Shown: positions 28,023 to 37,320, numbered from the stretch's first letter. The stretch: 64,000 nt of DNA from Pararhizobium gei (GCF_029223885.1 NZ_CP119409.1:460001-524000), one strand, 5' to 3'. Numbers and translations are program-made. The notes: generated from the sequence alone by a model not told the origin.

Positions 28023-28862
28023 TTGGATCCGGCAGTACATATGGCGCTGATCGCCAGTATCCGTTCGCGCGCGCCGAACATGACGCAAGCCTTGCAGCGC
28101 GTCGCACACTACGCCCTCGAAGATCCCCAGGCCGTGCTTTACAAGAGCATTACGGAACTTGCCGACGACGCCCGCTCTTCGGAAGCCAGCGTCATGCGCT
28201 TCTGCCGCGATCTCGGCTTCACCGGGTTCCAGAATTTCAAGCTGGCGCTCGCCCAGGAACTGGCGACACAGCAGCAGTCCAATGCACCCGCCTCGAACGG
28301 CGATCCGGTGCGGGACCTGATCGAAACGGCAAGAATGGCGCTCGACGAAACGGAGCGACTTCTTGATCGGCGTAACATCGAGACGGTCGCCGCCGAACTG
28401 CTCAAGGCCCGGCATATCGAGATCTTCGGCGTGGCTGCTTCGGCGATCACGGCGCAATATCTCGAATACAAGCTGGCGCGGCTGGGGCTCCAATCGCACA
28501 TTGCCCGCGATGCGCATCTGGCCACCATGGCAGCGGCGACATCGAGTTCTTCCGACGTCTATTTTCTCGTCTCCAGTTCTGGCTCGACGATAGACACGGT
28601 CAAGATCGCGGAAGTGGCGCATGCGCGCGGTGCCAAGGTGGTCTGTATCACCAATCGTGTCAAAAGCCCGCTTGCGGCCGCATGTGATTTCGTTCTGCTC
28701 GCCTCATGGCCGGAAACGCCGCTCACGGGCGGGGCGTTTCCCTCCAAGATCAGCCAGTTGCTGATCGTCGATGCGCTCGGCTCCTACATCACCAAGGCGG
28801 CACCGGAGCGTCTCGACACCATCCGCGACACAGCGCAAAGCGTCACCGACCGCAGTATCTGA
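28023..28862 (+). CDS. RpiR-family transcriptional regulator
   Basis: A 279-residue regulator. The N-terminal helix-turn-helix contains YKSITELADDARSSEASVMRFCRDLGF in its recognition region, and a SIS sugar-phosphate-binding domain spans about 115-255 (VAASAITAQYLEYKLARLG, VSSSGSTIDTVKIAE). RpiR proteins with SIS domains usually sense phosphosugars such as ManNAc-6-P or GlcN-6-P. It starts with TTG 28023, set by AAGGA 8 bases upstream. It precedes the nanE-transporter operon by 134 bases and is the obvious candidate to control it. Confidence 0.85.
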   Translation: MDPAVHMALIASIRSRAPNMTQALQRVAHYALEDPQAVLYKSITELADDARSSEASVMRFCRDLGFTGFQNFKLALAQELATQQQSNAPASNGDPVRDLIETARMALDETERLLDRRNIETVAAELLKARHIEIFGVAASAITAQYLEYKLARLGLQSHIARDAHLATMAAATSSSSDVYFLVSSSGSTIDTVKIAEVAHARGAKVVCITNRVKSPLAAACDFVLLASWPETPLTGGAFPSKISQLLIVDALGSYITKAAPERLDTIRDTAQSVTDRSI

Positions 28863-28996
28863 AGCCACAGCGATCAGAAAACGCCCTGTCGGATGTCCGA
28901 AATCAAGTTTGACGGAAATTTTCATTTAAAAAAATATCTTGACGAATAATATCATTGATCTTAATCTCGCCTCAACAAAAGAAGCGGGAACTGATC

Positions 28997-29701
28997 GTGC
29001 CGAATATCCTTGAAGACCTTCGCGGAAGTTTGGTCGTGTCCTGTCAGGCCGCGGACGACAGCCCGTTGCAGCCGACAGAGCATATAGTTGCGCTTGCCCG
29101 CGCAGCCGTTCTGGGTGGTGCGAGTGCTGTGCGGATCGAGGGTGTGCGCAACGTCGCTGCGGTCCGGAAGGCAGTCGATGTTCCGGTGATCGGCATCACC
29201 AAGGTTGCCCAATCCGGTTACGAGATCTACATCACACCGACACTCGACGATGTCGAACGGCTTTGCCGGGCGGGAGCCGACGTTATCGCTTTCGATGCGA
29301 CGGTTCGCCCGCGGCCACACAGTGTTTTGGCGCTGGTCGATGCTATCCACAAGGCGGGCCGCATAGCCATGGCTGATATCAGCACTGCTGCTGAAGCCGC
29401 GGATGCGGTGGCTGCCGGGGCGGATTTTGCCGGCACGACGCTATCGGGCTACACGCCATATTCACCGCAGGACGCAGCGCCCGATTTCCCGCTCATGCGG
29501 CAGCTTTGCAGCGCCGGTCTTCCGTTTGTCGCGGAAGGCCGCATCTGGGAACCTTCCGATGCCCGGCTTGCCATAGAATGTGGTGCAGCGTTCGTTGTCG
29601 TCGGCTCCGCCATTACGCGACCCGACATGATCACACGCCGATTTGCCGATGCTGTCGCCGGTGCGCGGCAGGTGCCCGAATATCGTGGAGAAAAAAGATG
29701 A
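28997..29701 (+). CDS. nanE: N-acetylmannosamine-6-phosphate 2-epimerase, stand-alone copy
   Basis: A 234-residue TIM-barrel NanE. The family motifs GSLVVSCQA, GASAVRIEGV, VPVIGITK (Lys69), ADVIAFDAT, AGTTLSGYTPY, VAEGR and VVVGSAITRPD are all present. It interconverts ManNAc-6-P and GlcNAc-6-P. GTG 28997 was chosen (GGGAA about 6 bases upstream); the open frame reaches further upstream but without NanE-like sequence. Its TGA overlaps the next ATG. A second NanE is fused to NanK at the end of the same operon. This copy differs after GITK (VAQSGYEIYITP where E. coli has RDLEDSPVRIT), so it may have a shifted substrate. Confidence 0.85.
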   Translation: MPNILEDLRGSLVVSCQAADDSPLQPTEHIVALARAAVLGGASAVRIEGVRNVAAVRKAVDVPVIGITKVAQSGYEIYITPTLDDVERLCRAGADVIAFDATVRPRPHSVLALVDAIHKAGRIAMADISTAAEAADAVAAGADFAGTTLSGYTPYSPQDAAPDFPLMRQLCSAGLPFVAEGRIWEPSDARLAIECGAAFVVVGSAITRPDMITRRFADAVAGARQVPEYRGEKR

Positions 29702-30711
29702 CCAAAAAATTCCGCGTCGCAGTAATCGGAGCCGGTTTCATGGGCTCGATGCACGCTTCGATTTTTGCACATGAACCACGCGCCGACTTGGTCGCCGTGG
29801 TCGACCGCGATATTGCGCGCGCGATGGCTCTTGCCGGCGAACTCGGTGCAAACGTCAAGGCCTATGCGTCGCATGTCGAACTGTTGGCCGCCGAGGACCT
29901 GGATCTCGTCAGCATTTGCACGCCGGATCATCTGCATCTCGAGCCGGCGCTCGCCATTGCCGGGAAAGGCATCAACCTTTTCGTCGAAAAGCCGATAGCC
30001 TCGACCATGGAAGATGCGGCGAAGATTGTTGAGGCCTGCAAGACGGCGGGCGTCAAGCTTGGGATTGGCTATCTCCTGCGCTTCGACCCCCGCTACTACA
30101 AGGCGCGCGAACTGATCACGACGGGCAGGATCGGAAAGCCGATCCACATTTACGCCCGCCGCAACAGTGCCCGCACCGAAGGTCCGGCGCGCTATGGCGG
30201 CACCCTGCCGCTGGCGCTGCATGTGACGGTGCACGATGTCGATATGGTCCTGTGGATGCTGGAGGGGCAGACGCCGGTCTCTGTCTACGCGCAGCAGACC
30301 GATATCCTCCTCGGCGATCTCGGCACCCAGGACACGATCGCGGCCGTGGTCCGCTTTTCCGGCGGCACGGTCGTCACGTTCGAGAGCGCCTGGTCGCTGC
30401 CAGGCGGCGCGCGCCACATGATCGATGCGCGCATGGAACTGATCGGCACCGAGGGCTCGTTCGAGGTCCAGTGCGGCGATAGCGGCCTTTATTTTGCCGA
30501 CAATCACACCTCACGCGAAATCGATACCCAGCACTGGCCAATCATCGAAAACCGCGTCGGCGGTGACCTCAAGCTGCAGCTTGCCAGCGTTCTGGAATGG
30601 CTCGACGGCGGTCCCTCGCAGGTGGCGAGCGGCGAGGAGGCGATCCGCTCGCTGGAATTGACGCGCGCTCTCATCCGTTCGGCTGAAAGTGGCGAGGTGG
30701 AGAGACTCTAG
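29698..30711 (+). CDS. Gfo/Idh/MocA-family oxidoreductase
   Basis: A 337-residue NAD(P)-dependent sugar dehydrogenase. The Rossmann motif is AVIGAGFMGSMH (residues 8-19), the catalytic-site motif is VEKPIASTMEDA, and HVTVHDVDMVLWMLEG carries the substrate-binding His and Asp. It is translationally coupled to nanE (ATGA). Sialate and ManNAc operons sometimes contain Gfo/Idh enzymes that reoxidise or process modified amino sugars. Which carbon it oxidises cannot be told from sequence. Confidence 0.85.
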   Translation: MTKKFRVAVIGAGFMGSMHASIFAHEPRADLVAVVDRDIARAMALAGELGANVKAYASHVELLAAEDLDLVSICTPDHLHLEPALAIAGKGINLFVEKPIASTMEDAAKIVEACKTAGVKLGIGYLLRFDPRYYKARELITTGRIGKPIHIYARRNSARTEGPARYGGTLPLALHVTVHDVDMVLWMLEGQTPVSVYAQQTDILLGDLGTQDTIAAVVRFSGGTVVTFESAWSLPGGARHMIDARMELIGTEGSFEVQCGDSGLYFADNHTSREIDTQHWPIIENRVGGDLKLQLASVLEWLDGGPSQVASGEEAIRSLELTRALIRSAESGEVERL

Positions 30712-30768
30712 GCCGCAAACAATCACGCATTCAACGCAACTCATGGACAATCAAAAAAGGGGAATGAC

Positions 30769-32055
30769 ATGAAAAGACGCCACCTGCTTGCACTGACATT
30801 TGTACTCGCCGCCTCGACGGCTCTGCCCGCCATGGCCCAGGATCAACCCTATGCCGGGACACGCATCGCCGTGCTGATGGAAGGTCATCCGACAACCGAT
30901 GGCATCCAGGCTCTGCTGCCGGAATTCACCAAGGAAACCGGCATCGAGGTCGAACTCGAAGTCATTCCGGAATCCGACATCACCGCCAAGATGCTGCTCG
31001 AATTCTCGTCCGGCTCCGGCCGCTATGACGTGGTTCAGAACAACATCATCTATATTCCCGGCTTCGTTCAGGCTGGCTATATCGATCCGATCGACGATCT
31101 TGCAACCAAGCTGCCGAAATATCTCGACCGCGCCGATTTCGTTCCCGGTTACCTCAACACCAACATCATCGACAACAAGCTCTACGGCCTTCCGGTCTAC
31201 GGCGAGAGCACCTTCCTGATGTATCGCAAGGACCTTTTCGAACAGTACGGCATCGCTCCGCCGAAAACCTTCGACGAGGTCGTGGCCGCAGCCAAGGCCA
31301 TCAAGGAAAAATCGAACGGCGAGATTGCCGGCATCACCATGCGCGGCGCGCAGGGTATCCAGAACGTCTATGTCTGGGCCGGATGGCTCTGGGGTTATGG
31401 CGGCGAATTCCTGACGAGTGACGGCAAGTCGGCGCTTGGCACGCCGGAGGCCGCCGCCTCGCTTGATGCCTTCGCCAAGGTGCTGCGCGACTATGGTCCG
31501 GTCGGTGCCGCCAATTTCGGCTGGGAGGAAAACCATGTCCTGTTCCAGCAGGGCAAGGCCGGCATGACCATGGACGCAACGGTGAACGGCGCCTTCAACG
31601 AGGATCCGTCGGTATCGTCCGTCGTCGGCAAGGTCGGCTACGTTCCGGTTCCCAAGCAGACCGATACGCTCAAGGGCGGTTCGTCCTCGCTCGCCGTTCA
31701 CAGCCTCTACATCACGTCCGCCTCTGCCAACAAGGAAGCGGCATGGCTCTTTTCCTCCTGGGCAACGGCCAAGGAGCAGCAGATCAAGTCGTTCAGCCTT
31801 GCTCCCAATTCCGGCGTGACCTCGCAGGCTGCATTGAATTCCGATGAGTTCAACAAGCGCTACGGTGCATTCAAGGAGGCAATGCTGGCCTCGATCAACC
31901 AGGGCAATCCGCAGTATCTGCCGACGGTGACGGCGGCAAACGAGATCATCAACAATGCCGGCATCGCTGTCTCCAAGGCGCTTGCCGGAACCGCGTCCGC
32001 AAAGGATGCGCTCGCGGAGGCCAATGCTGCCAACGATGCCGCTCTCGCCCGCTAA
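30769..32055 (+). CDS. Family-1 extracellular sugar-binding protein of ABC transporter
   Basis: A 428-residue periplasmic binding protein with a Sec signal (KRRHLLALTFVLAASTALP, cleavage after AMA near residue 23) and family-1 features (LLPEFTKETGIEVELEVIP, YGLPVYGESTFLMYRKDLFE). It is first of four transport genes with two MalFG-type permeases and a MalK/UgpC-type ATPase. The neighbouring amino-sugar enzymes suggest ManNAc, a ManNAc-containing disaccharide or a related amino sugar as ligand (inference). A stable hairpin follows the stop, as is common where the binding protein must be made in excess. Confidence 0.9.
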   Translation: MKRRHLLALTFVLAASTALPAMAQDQPYAGTRIAVLMEGHPTTDGIQALLPEFTKETGIEVELEVIPESDITAKMLLEFSSGSGRYDVVQNNIIYIPGFVQAGYIDPIDDLATKLPKYLDRADFVPGYLNTNIIDNKLYGLPVYGESTFLMYRKDLFEQYGIAPPKTFDEVVAAAKAIKEKSNGEIAGITMRGAQGIQNVYVWAGWLWGYGGEFLTSDGKSALGTPEAAASLDAFAKVLRDYGPVGAANFGWEENHVLFQQGKAGMTMDATVNGAFNEDPSVSSVVGKVGYVPVPKQTDTLKGGSSSLAVHSLYITSASANKEAAWLFSSWATAKEQQIKSFSLAPNSGVTSQAALNSDEFNKRYGAFKEAMLASINQGNPQYLPTVTAANEIINNAGIAVSKALAGTASAKDALAEANAANDAALAR

Positions 32056-32064
32056 AGAAACAGT

Positions 32065-32091
32065 GCCACGTCCGATCTGCTCGGGCGTGGC
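32065..32091 (+). promoter_or_regulatory. Stable intercistronic hairpin after the binding-protein gene
   Basis: 32065-32075 pairs with 32081-32091 over 11 base pairs with one G-U, loop TCTGC. There is no T tract. It probably stabilises or partly terminates the upstream mRNA and sets the ratio of binding protein to permease. Confidence 0.55.
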
Positions 32092-32109
32092 CAAATTGCG
32101 GGGATCGTC

Positions 32110-32982
32110 ATGCCCAGGGATGCAACGAAACTTTTCTATCAGCCGGTCATCGTCTTTTTCGGCGTCGTCTCGGTGATTATCACGATCTATGTGGTGTGGC
32201 TGACTTTGCACAATATCAGCCTGCTGCGTCCCGGACGGGAACAGTTCATCGGGCTCGACAACTATGTGCGGCTTCTGCTCGATACCCGTGGTCTCAATGC
32301 GCTCTGGCGCACCGTGTTGTTCACGACCATCGCCACCGCGATCGAACTCGCCCTTGGACTTGGCATTGCCTTGCTGCTTGATCGTGAATTTCACGGTAAG
32401 AAGATTGCGCGGGCGATCATGCTGGTACCGATCGTCATGACCCCGATCGTCGTCGGGCTGACATGGCGCTTCATGTTCGATCCCTCGAGCGGCATGGCAA
32501 ACTATCTTCTGTCGCTCGTTCACCTCGGTCCGGTGGACTGGCTTGGCAATCCCGGCATTGCCCTGTTTTCGGTGATGATCGCCGACATCTGGCAATGGAC
32601 GCCATTCGTCGTGCTGCTGACGATGGCGTCGCTGGAATCGCTGCCCGGCGATCCGCAAAACGCCGCGCGCGTCGATGGTGCTCGAGAATGGCAGGTGCTC
32701 TGGCACATCACGCTGCCGGCCCTGCACCGCGCGCTTCTGGTCGTCGCCCTCATCCGGGCCATCGACAGCATCAAGACATTCGACATCTTCTACATCATGA
32801 CCCGCGGCGGTCCGGCGCTGTCGACCGAAACGCTCAATCTCTACGGCTATATCTCCGCCTTCACCAATTTCGACATTTCCTATGCGCTGACAATCGCCAT
32901 GGTTCTGACCATCTTCACCAATGTCGCCCTGCTCTTGCTCTACAACCTGGCCTTCAAGGCTCAAGCCCGAGGAGCCGTCTGA
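32110..32982 (+). CDS. Sugar ABC transporter permease, MalF type
   Basis: A 290-residue membrane protein with six predicted helices. Near its C-terminus is the EAA loop (NAARVDGAREWQVLWHITLPAL), which docks to the ATPase. LLRPGREQFIGLDNYVRLL is the usual periplasmic entry loop. The stop TGA overlaps the next ATG. It is part of the amino-sugar importer. Confidence 0.9.
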   Translation: MPRDATKLFYQPVIVFFGVVSVIITIYVVWLTLHNISLLRPGREQFIGLDNYVRLLLDTRGLNALWRTVLFTTIATAIELALGLGIALLLDREFHGKKIARAIMLVPIVMTPIVVGLTWRFMFDPSSGMANYLLSLVHLGPVDWLGNPGIALFSVMIADIWQWTPFVVLLTMASLESLPGDPQNAARVDGAREWQVLWHITLPALHRALLVVALIRAIDSIKTFDIFYIMTRGGPALSTETLNLYGYISAFTNFDISYALTIAMVLTIFTNVALLLLYNLAFKAQARGAV

Positions 32983-33791
32983 TGCGCAAGCTGATTTTCT
33001 ACGTCGCCATAGTGGCCCTGCTCGTCATAGTGCTCTTTCCCCTCTACTGGGTCGCTGTCACGTCGATCAAGACGACCAAGGATGCGTTTGCCATTCCGCC
33101 CGTGTGGTTCTTCGAGCCGACCTGGGAAAACTACCAGCGCGTTCTCAACAACGGCGTGTTCATCCGCGCCTTCCTCAACAGCGTGCTCATCTCGTTTTCG
33201 GCCAGCGTCATTTCGGTCGCCATCGGCGCGCTTGCTGCCTACGGCCTTGTGGCGCAGGACGAACCCGTGCGTCGCAAGAACGAGAAATTTGTACTCAGCC
33301 TGCGCATTGCACCGCCGCTGATCTTCATCATTCCGGCCTATTTTCTCGCAGCTCAACTGAAGTTGCTCAACAATCACTGGGTCATCATCGCGGTCTACGC
33401 CTTCATCAACGTACCATTCGCCATCTCGCTTCTCATCACCTTCTTCGAAGACATTCCGAAGGAGTTGCGCGATGCCGCAAAGGTGGATGGTGCACGCGAA
33501 CTGACGATCTTCTGGAACGTGTTCCTGCCGGTCGCCAAGGGCGGCATCGTCGCGACACTGATCCTGTGCGTCCTGTTCACCTGGAACGAATTCTTCATCG
33601 CCCTCGTCCTCACCGGACGGGATACCCAGACATTGCCCGTCAGCATCACATCGTTCCTGACGTTCCAGGGCGTGCAATGGGGGCCGCTGACGGCCGCCGC
33701 GACGCTCGTCATGCTGCCGATGCTCGTTCTCGGCATGCTTGTTCAAGGACAGGTCGTGCGCGGCATGTCGCTCGGGAGTATCAAAGGATGA
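32982..33791 (+). CDS. Sugar ABC transporter permease, MalG type
   Basis: A 269-residue membrane protein with six helices and the EAA loop DAAKVDGARELTIFWNVFLP. ATG 32982 was chosen because it overlaps the previous stop (TGATG) and has GGAG upstream; a longer frame beginning at 32463 is the shadow of the MalF-type gene. It overlaps the ATPase gene by ATGA. Confidence 0.9.
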   Translation: MRKLIFYVAIVALLVIVLFPLYWVAVTSIKTTKDAFAIPPVWFFEPTWENYQRVLNNGVFIRAFLNSVLISFSASVISVAIGALAAYGLVAQDEPVRRKNEKFVLSLRIAPPLIFIIPAYFLAAQLKLLNNHWVIIAVYAFINVPFAISLLITFFEDIPKELRDAAKVDGARELTIFWNVFLPVAKGGIVATLILCVLFTWNEFFIALVLTGRDTQTLPVSITSFLTFQGVQWGPLTAAATLVMLPMLVLGMLVQGQVVRGMSLGSIKG

Positions 33792-34888
33792 CCGGCATGA
33801 CCATCGCCAAGACACAGTCGCTTTCCTTGCGGAACATCACCAAGTCCTATGGACCCATCCCCGTATTAAAAGGGATCGACGTCGAGGTGTTGGAAGGCGA
33901 GTTCGTCGTGCTTCTGGGGCCGTCAGGCTGCGGGAAGTCGACCCTTCTTCATGCCATCGCCGGGCTGCATCCGATCGATGCCGGCGAGATCGTCATCGAA
34001 GGCCGCGCCGTAACCGACATCCCCACCCGGGAACGCGATGTCGCCATGGTGTTCCAGTCCTACGCGCTCTATCCGAACATGACGGTGGCGCAGAACATCG
34101 GTTTCCCATTGCGCATGCGCAAACTCCCGCGCGAGATGATCTCGCAAAAGGTCGCCGAAGTCGCACGTCTGTTGCAGATCGAGCCACTGCTCGAGCGCAA
34201 ACCGCGCGAACTGTCGGGTGGTCAGCGCCAGCGCGTGGCGATCGGGCGGGCGCTGGTCCGCGATCCGAAGATATTTCTCTTCGACGAACCGCTCTCCAAT
34301 CTCGATGCGACCCTGCGCGTCGAAACCCGGGCCGAGATCAAACGCCTGCACGAGCGCATCGGCAAGACCATGGTCTATGTCACGCATGATCAGATCGAGG
34401 CCATGACCCTTGCAACCCGGATCGTCGTCATGAACAAGGGTGACATCCAGCAGATCGGCACGCCTTATGAGATCTATCACAAGCCTGCCAACACATTCGT
34501 TGCCCGTTTTGTCGGCTCTCCAGCCATGCAGTTCATCCACGGCCGATTGATACAGGAGGGGGCGAGCGCCGGTTTCAGCGATGGCAAGGACTGGAAACTC
34601 GCATTGCCATTTCCCGGCCTTGCTCATGAGAGGACGGGCGAGGTCATTCTCGGGGTGCGGCCTGAGCATATCAAGCTCGTGGCCGCCGGGCAGGATGGCC
34701 ACGACGCTTTGGTGGACATGGTCGAATCGACGGGGCCCGAAGATAACGTGACGCTGTCCATCAACGGTCAGAAGGCGACGGCCCGGCTGGAAACCGGCAG
34801 TACGCAGGCGGGTCAGATCGTCAAGGTCCAGATCGCCACCGACAAGGTTTCGCTCTTCGACGCCGCCACCGGAATACGCCTGAACTGA
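33788..34888 (+). CDS. Sugar ABC transporter ATP-binding protein, MalK/UgpC type
   Basis: A 366-residue ATPase. Walker A is GPSGCGKST (residues 44-52), the Q-loop region VFQSYALYPNMT, the signature LSGGQRQRVAIGRAL and Walker B FLFDEPLSNLDATLR. The C-terminal TOBE/regulatory domain (about 240-366) includes ILGVRPEHIKL. It energises the two preceding permeases. It ends 12 bases before nagB. Confidence 0.92.
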   Translation: MTGMTIAKTQSLSLRNITKSYGPIPVLKGIDVEVLEGEFVVLLGPSGCGKSTLLHAIAGLHPIDAGEIVIEGRAVTDIPTRERDVAMVFQSYALYPNMTVAQNIGFPLRMRKLPREMISQKVAEVARLLQIEPLLERKPRELSGGQRQRVAIGRALVRDPKIFLFDEPLSNLDATLRVETRAEIKRLHERIGKTMVYVTHDQIEAMTLATRIVVMNKGDIQQIGTPYEIYHKPANTFVARFVGSPAMQFIHGRLIQEGASAGFSDGKDWKLALPFPGLAHERTGEVILGVRPEHIKLVAAGQDGHDALVDMVESTGPEDNVTLSINGQKATARLETGSTQAGQIVKVQIATDKVSLFDAATGIRLN

Positions 34889-34900
34889 ACGGAAAGCGCC

Positions 34901-35656
34901 ATGAACATCATCATCAAAAACTCGGCGGAAGAGGCTTCTGCCGCCGTTGCAGAGATCCTGTTGCGCCAAGTGGAAACCAAGCCCGACAGTGTGCTTGGCC
35001 TTCCCACCGGAGCAACACCGCTGGGTGTCTATGCGCGCCTGCGCCAGGAGTTTTCAAAGGGCCGGGGCCGCTACAAGGACGTCACGACGTTCAATCTGGA
35101 TGAATATCTTGGCCTCTCGAGCGAGCATCCGTCTTCCTATGCGTTCTACATGCGGGAAACCCTGTTTCGTCACGCGGACTTCAAGTCTGAGCGAACGCAT
35201 ATCCCAGATGGATTGGCAACGGATGCTGAAGCGGAAGCCGAACGCTACGAATCCTTGATCAGCACCCATGGCGGCATCGATCTCATGGTCCTGGGCCTCG
35301 GGCGCAATGCCCATATCGGCTTCAACGAGCCGGGATCGCCGCACACGTCGCGAACCCGGCGGGTGGCTCTGGCGTCATCGACGCTGGACGCCAATGCGCG
35401 CTATTTCCAGCCGGGCTCCAGCCAGCCGACCCATGCGATCACCATGGGCATCGGCACGATCCTGGAGAGCCGGGCAATCGTCGTCTTGGCGACCGGCAGG
35501 GAAAAAGCCGACGCGATCGCTGCAAGCGTCAACGGCCCCGTGACGGACGCAGTTCCCGGTTCGGCGCTTAACCGGCATGCGGATGCGACCATCGTTCTCG
35601 ACAGGCAAGCCGCGCAGGCGCTCGGGGCTGTACAATTACTGGAGCTGGGCGTTTGA
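34901..35656 (+). CDS. nagB: Glucosamine-6-phosphate deaminase
   Basis: A 251-residue NagB/SIS-like isomerase-deaminase. Motifs are LGLPTGATPLGVYARL, TTFNLDEYLGL (the catalytic Asp) and GLGRNAHIGFNEPGSPH (His at the active site). It converts GlcN-6-P to fructose-6-P and ammonia. GlcNAc-6-P from NanE would first need a deacetylase; nagA is not in the window, so it is supplied elsewhere or the route differs. The stop overlaps the TTG start of the fusion gene. Confidence 0.9.
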   Translation: MNIIIKNSAEEASAAVAEILLRQVETKPDSVLGLPTGATPLGVYARLRQEFSKGRGRYKDVTTFNLDEYLGLSSEHPSSYAFYMRETLFRHADFKSERTHIPDGLATDAEAEAERYESLISTHGGIDLMVLGLGRNAHIGFNEPGSPHTSRTRRVALASSTLDANARYFQPGSSQPTHAITMGIGTILESRAIVVLATGREKADAIAASVNGPVTDAVPGSALNRHADATIVLDRQAAQALGAVQLLELGV

Positions 35657-37188
35657 AACGGGAAGATATCGCCAACGGCCTGATCGTCTCATGCCAGCCT
35701 GTCCCTCACGGCCCAATGGACGCGCCGGAATTTGTCGCGGCCTTTGCCCGCGCGGCGGTCAATGCCGGGGCATCCGCATTGCGCATAGAGTCGATCGCCT
35801 ACGTCAAGGCCGTTCGCGCCGTCGTCTCGGTCCCGATCATAGGCATCGTCAAGCGGGATCTCGCAGACAGCCCGGTTCGCATAACGCCGTTTGTTTCGGA
35901 TGCGGAGGGCCTTTGCGAAGCGGGCGCCGATATCGTTGCATTCGATGCCACGGACCGTGCCCGGCCGGAGACTGTCGAGACGCTTGTCGCAGCTGTAAAA
36001 CGGCGCGGTAAACTTACCATGGCCGACTGCGCCTCGATCGAGGATGCAGAGCGCGCTCTCGGCGCCGGCGTCGATTTTGTCGGCACCACGCTCTCCGGCT
36101 ACGTCACCGGACAGGCGCCGACCGATCCTGATACCGAACTTGTCGCATCTCTGCGCCGTTTGACGCCCTTCGTCGTCGCGGAAGGCCGCATCAGGACGCC
36201 GCAGCAGGCGCAGCAGGCGGTGAGGGCAGGGGCTTATGCGGTCGTCATCGGCTCCGCAATCACCCGTACCGAGCATGTGACAGCCTGGTTTCGCGAGGCT
36301 CTGGAAAGCGCTTACGGACCATCCCCGTCGCAAAAGCCGGTGCTTGCCATCGATATCGGCGGCACGAAAACAATGGCCGCGCTGGTTCAGGGCAGCGAAA
36401 TCCTCTCCGAGGTCTCTATTGCGACCGAGCGGGCACAGGGACCGGATGCCTGGCTCGCCGCGGCGCGCGCGGCTGCCGAACAATGGAATCGCGCCTATGA
36501 CGGTATCGGCCTTGCAGTAACCGGCTTCATCCGTGACGGCCGATGGTCGGCGATGAATCCCGAGACGCTCGGAATCCCGGAGGATTACCCACTGGTCGAT
36601 AGGGCGACGGATCTCTTCGGTATGCACGCTTTTGCCATCAACGACGCTCAGGCGGCGGCGTGGGGGGAATATCGGTTCGGCGCAGGGCGCGGTGGCGACC
36701 TGGTCTTCCTCACCGTGTCAACCGGCGTCGGCGGCGGAATTGTGATCAATGGCCGACCGCTGGCAGGCCTTGCCGGTCACTTCGGGCTCACGCGCGGCGT
36801 GGCCGGCGGCGCGCCGAGCCTCGAGGACGAGGCCTCCGGCCGCTGGATGCACGCTGAAGCCGCGCGCCGAGGTCATCCCGGTCTGCAGGCTTTTGACATT
36901 TTCAAGCATGCACGCGCATCAGAAGGCTGGGCGGAAGGGATTGTCTCCCAATCCGCTGGCCGGATTGCGAGGCTATGCCGCGATATCCAACTTATCCTGG
37001 ATCCGCAGGATATCGTCATCGGAGGCGGTGTCGGACTTGCGGAGGGATATCTCGACCTCGTCGCCGGCATGGTGCCGGGCGACGGCGGCCTGGTGAAACC
37101 GAACATCGTGCGCGCCAAACTTGGTGGCAAAGCCGGTGTTGTCGGCGTAGCCGATCTTGTGCGGCAGCGAACCGGTCACCGGCTTTAG
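35653..37188 (+). CDS. nanEK: NanE-NanK fusion: ManNAc-6-P 2-epimerase and ROK-family ManNAc kinase
   Basis: A 511-residue bifunctional protein. Residues 1-222 are NanE and closely follow the E. coli enzyme (LIVSCQPVPHGPMD, VPIIGIVKRDL with Lys67, VAEGR with Glu177). Residues 228-511 are a ROK kinase with phosphate loop DIGGTKT (234-240), SAMNPETLGIP and STGVGGGIV. It would phosphorylate ManNAc and epimerise the product. The CxCGxxGCxE zinc motif usual in ROK kinases such as E. coli NanK is absent; that stretch reads GAPSLEDEASGRW. Translation starts at TTG 35653, overlapping the nagB stop. It is last in the operon. Confidence 0.88.
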   Translation: MKREDIANGLIVSCQPVPHGPMDAPEFVAAFARAAVNAGASALRIESIAYVKAVRAVVSVPIIGIVKRDLADSPVRITPFVSDAEGLCEAGADIVAFDATDRARPETVETLVAAVKRRGKLTMADCASIEDAERALGAGVDFVGTTLSGYVTGQAPTDPDTELVASLRRLTPFVVAEGRIRTPQQAQQAVRAGAYAVVIGSAITRTEHVTAWFREALESAYGPSPSQKPVLAIDIGGTKTMAALVQGSEILSEVSIATERAQGPDAWLAAARAAAEQWNRAYDGIGLAVTGFIRDGRWSAMNPETLGIPEDYPLVDRATDLFGMHAFAINDAQAAAWGEYRFGAGRGGDLVFLTVSTGVGGGIVINGRPLAGLAGHFGLTRGVAGGAPSLEDEASGRWMHAEAARRGHPGLQAFDIFKHARASEGWAEGIVSQSAGRIARLCRDIQLILDPQDIVIGGGVGLAEGYLDLVAGMVPGDGGLVKPNIVRAKLGGKAGVVGVADLVRQRTGHRL

Positions 37189-37320
37189 GCCATGGCTCAA
37201 ACAATCAGGTGCCCGCCTCACTACGCGGGAACCACGCGGCATAAAGGGCAGGCAGGAAGAGCAGTCTCCCTTCGTCAGTCCGAACTCTGATCTTTTCCGG
37301 AGGAAATTCGCAGTGGCAGG

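Noticed and set aside
30751..32964. 737-codon open frame on the minus strand opposite the sugar transporter genes
   Set aside because: Shadow of the binding-protein and permease genes; low-complexity charged translation.
28997..37188. Sialic acid catabolic operon
   Set aside because: No NanA lyase, sialate mutarotase or TRAP/SatABCD-type transporter; only the ManNAc-level enzymes are present.
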